A stretch of DNA of 64,000 nt, from contig NZ_JABKKF010000008.1 in the NCBI RefSeq assembly GCF_013166605.1, positions 53,309 through 117,308 on the forward strand. The letters run 5' to 3'. Of the stretch, positions 63,934-64,000 are shown one piece after another. This DNA is from Xylanibacter muris (lineage in GTDB: Bacteria; Bacteroidota; Bacteroidia; Bacteroidales; Bacteroidaceae). The translations under genes and the position numbers were made by a program. Position 1 is the first letter of the stretch. The number at the start of each line of letters is the position of its first letter. The notes under the pieces are model-generated. The model was not told where the DNA came from and ran no database searches. It saw nothing but the letters and a program-made list of their open reading frames with translations.

Positions 63934-64000
63934 AGAAGGCGGCCTCCTACTCTCCCGCATTGCAGTGCAGTACCATCGGCGCAGACGGGCTTAACTTCTC
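63934..64000 (-). rRNA. rrf: 5S ribosomal RNA, 3' part (runs off the right edge)
   Basis: The minus strand carries the 3' portion of a Bacteroidales 5S rRNA: GAAGTTAAGCCCGTCTGCGC, then CCGATGGTACTGCACTGCAA and TGCGGGAGAGTAGGAGGC with GCC following. The 5' end and the rest of the rRNA operon lie outside the window. A terminator follows at once. Confidence 0.93.

Overview
The window comes from a chromosome of the order Bacteroidales (phylum Bacteroidota), most likely a gut or oral Prevotella/Bacteroides relative. Supporting signs are a complete type IX secretion core (porP-gldKLMN), fimbrillin lipoproteins with DUF3575/DUF5119 partners, BspA-type leucine-rich repeat proteins, streptopain-type C10 peptidases, pectin-type glycosidases, and many copies of the Bacteroidetes -7 promoter motif TAnnTTTG placed about 20 bases after a TTG/TTTG. 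No Shine-Dalgarno-dependent starts are evident. Several starts below were moved to the first ATG downstream of the promoter box.

Layout, left to right. 1-13.1 kb is core genome: an aminopeptidase P fragment, malate dehydrogenase, a cluster of TonB C-terminal-domain proteins (one fused to leucine-rich repeats), a thioesterase, a gamma-carbonic anhydrase, waaA, gltX, a PgpH-like HD membrane protein and a FadL-type porin. 13.1-27.2 kb is one long leftward fimbrial operon headed by a small Xre-type regulator. Upstream of it, at 27.45-27.66 kb, a promoter sits between perfect 20-bp inverted repeats and points away from the operon; this looks like an invertible (phase-variable) promoter in the OFF orientation. 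27.2-28.8 kb is a repeat-rich gap with a decayed DUF4143 ATPase. 28.9-41.3 kb holds two C10 peptidases around priA, and a two-gene glycosidase operon (a GH140-like apiosidase and a rhamnosidase-propeller fusion).

41.7-55.1 kb is the accessory zone. A BspA-like gene is split cleanly in two by a roughly 10.2-kb AT-rich defence island (42183-52394). The island carries an AbiEi/AbiEii toxin-antitoxin pair and a phosphorothioation-like set: DUF4007, a P-loop ATPase broken by a one-base frameshift in an A8 run, a DndC-like PAPS reductase, a GIY-YIG protein, a DndB-like DGQHR protein and a PLD-helicase cut off at the junction. Next to it an Abi_2 HEPN gene is preceded by a promoter and a terminator-like hairpin that would make a roughly 50-nt RNA, resembling an abiF-type RNA-controlled system. 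This second cassette lies between two diverged copies of the BspA gene's 5' region, one of which is a dead remnant.

55.2-63.3 kb returns to core genes: an outer-membrane barrel, the type IX secretion operon, a DUF2795 protein, a cobalamin adenosyltransferase and a methyltransferase-like protein. The window ends in the 3' end of a leftward rRNA operon (5S rRNA with its terminator). The C10 peptidases and BspA proteins are plausible cargo for the type IX machinery encoded here.
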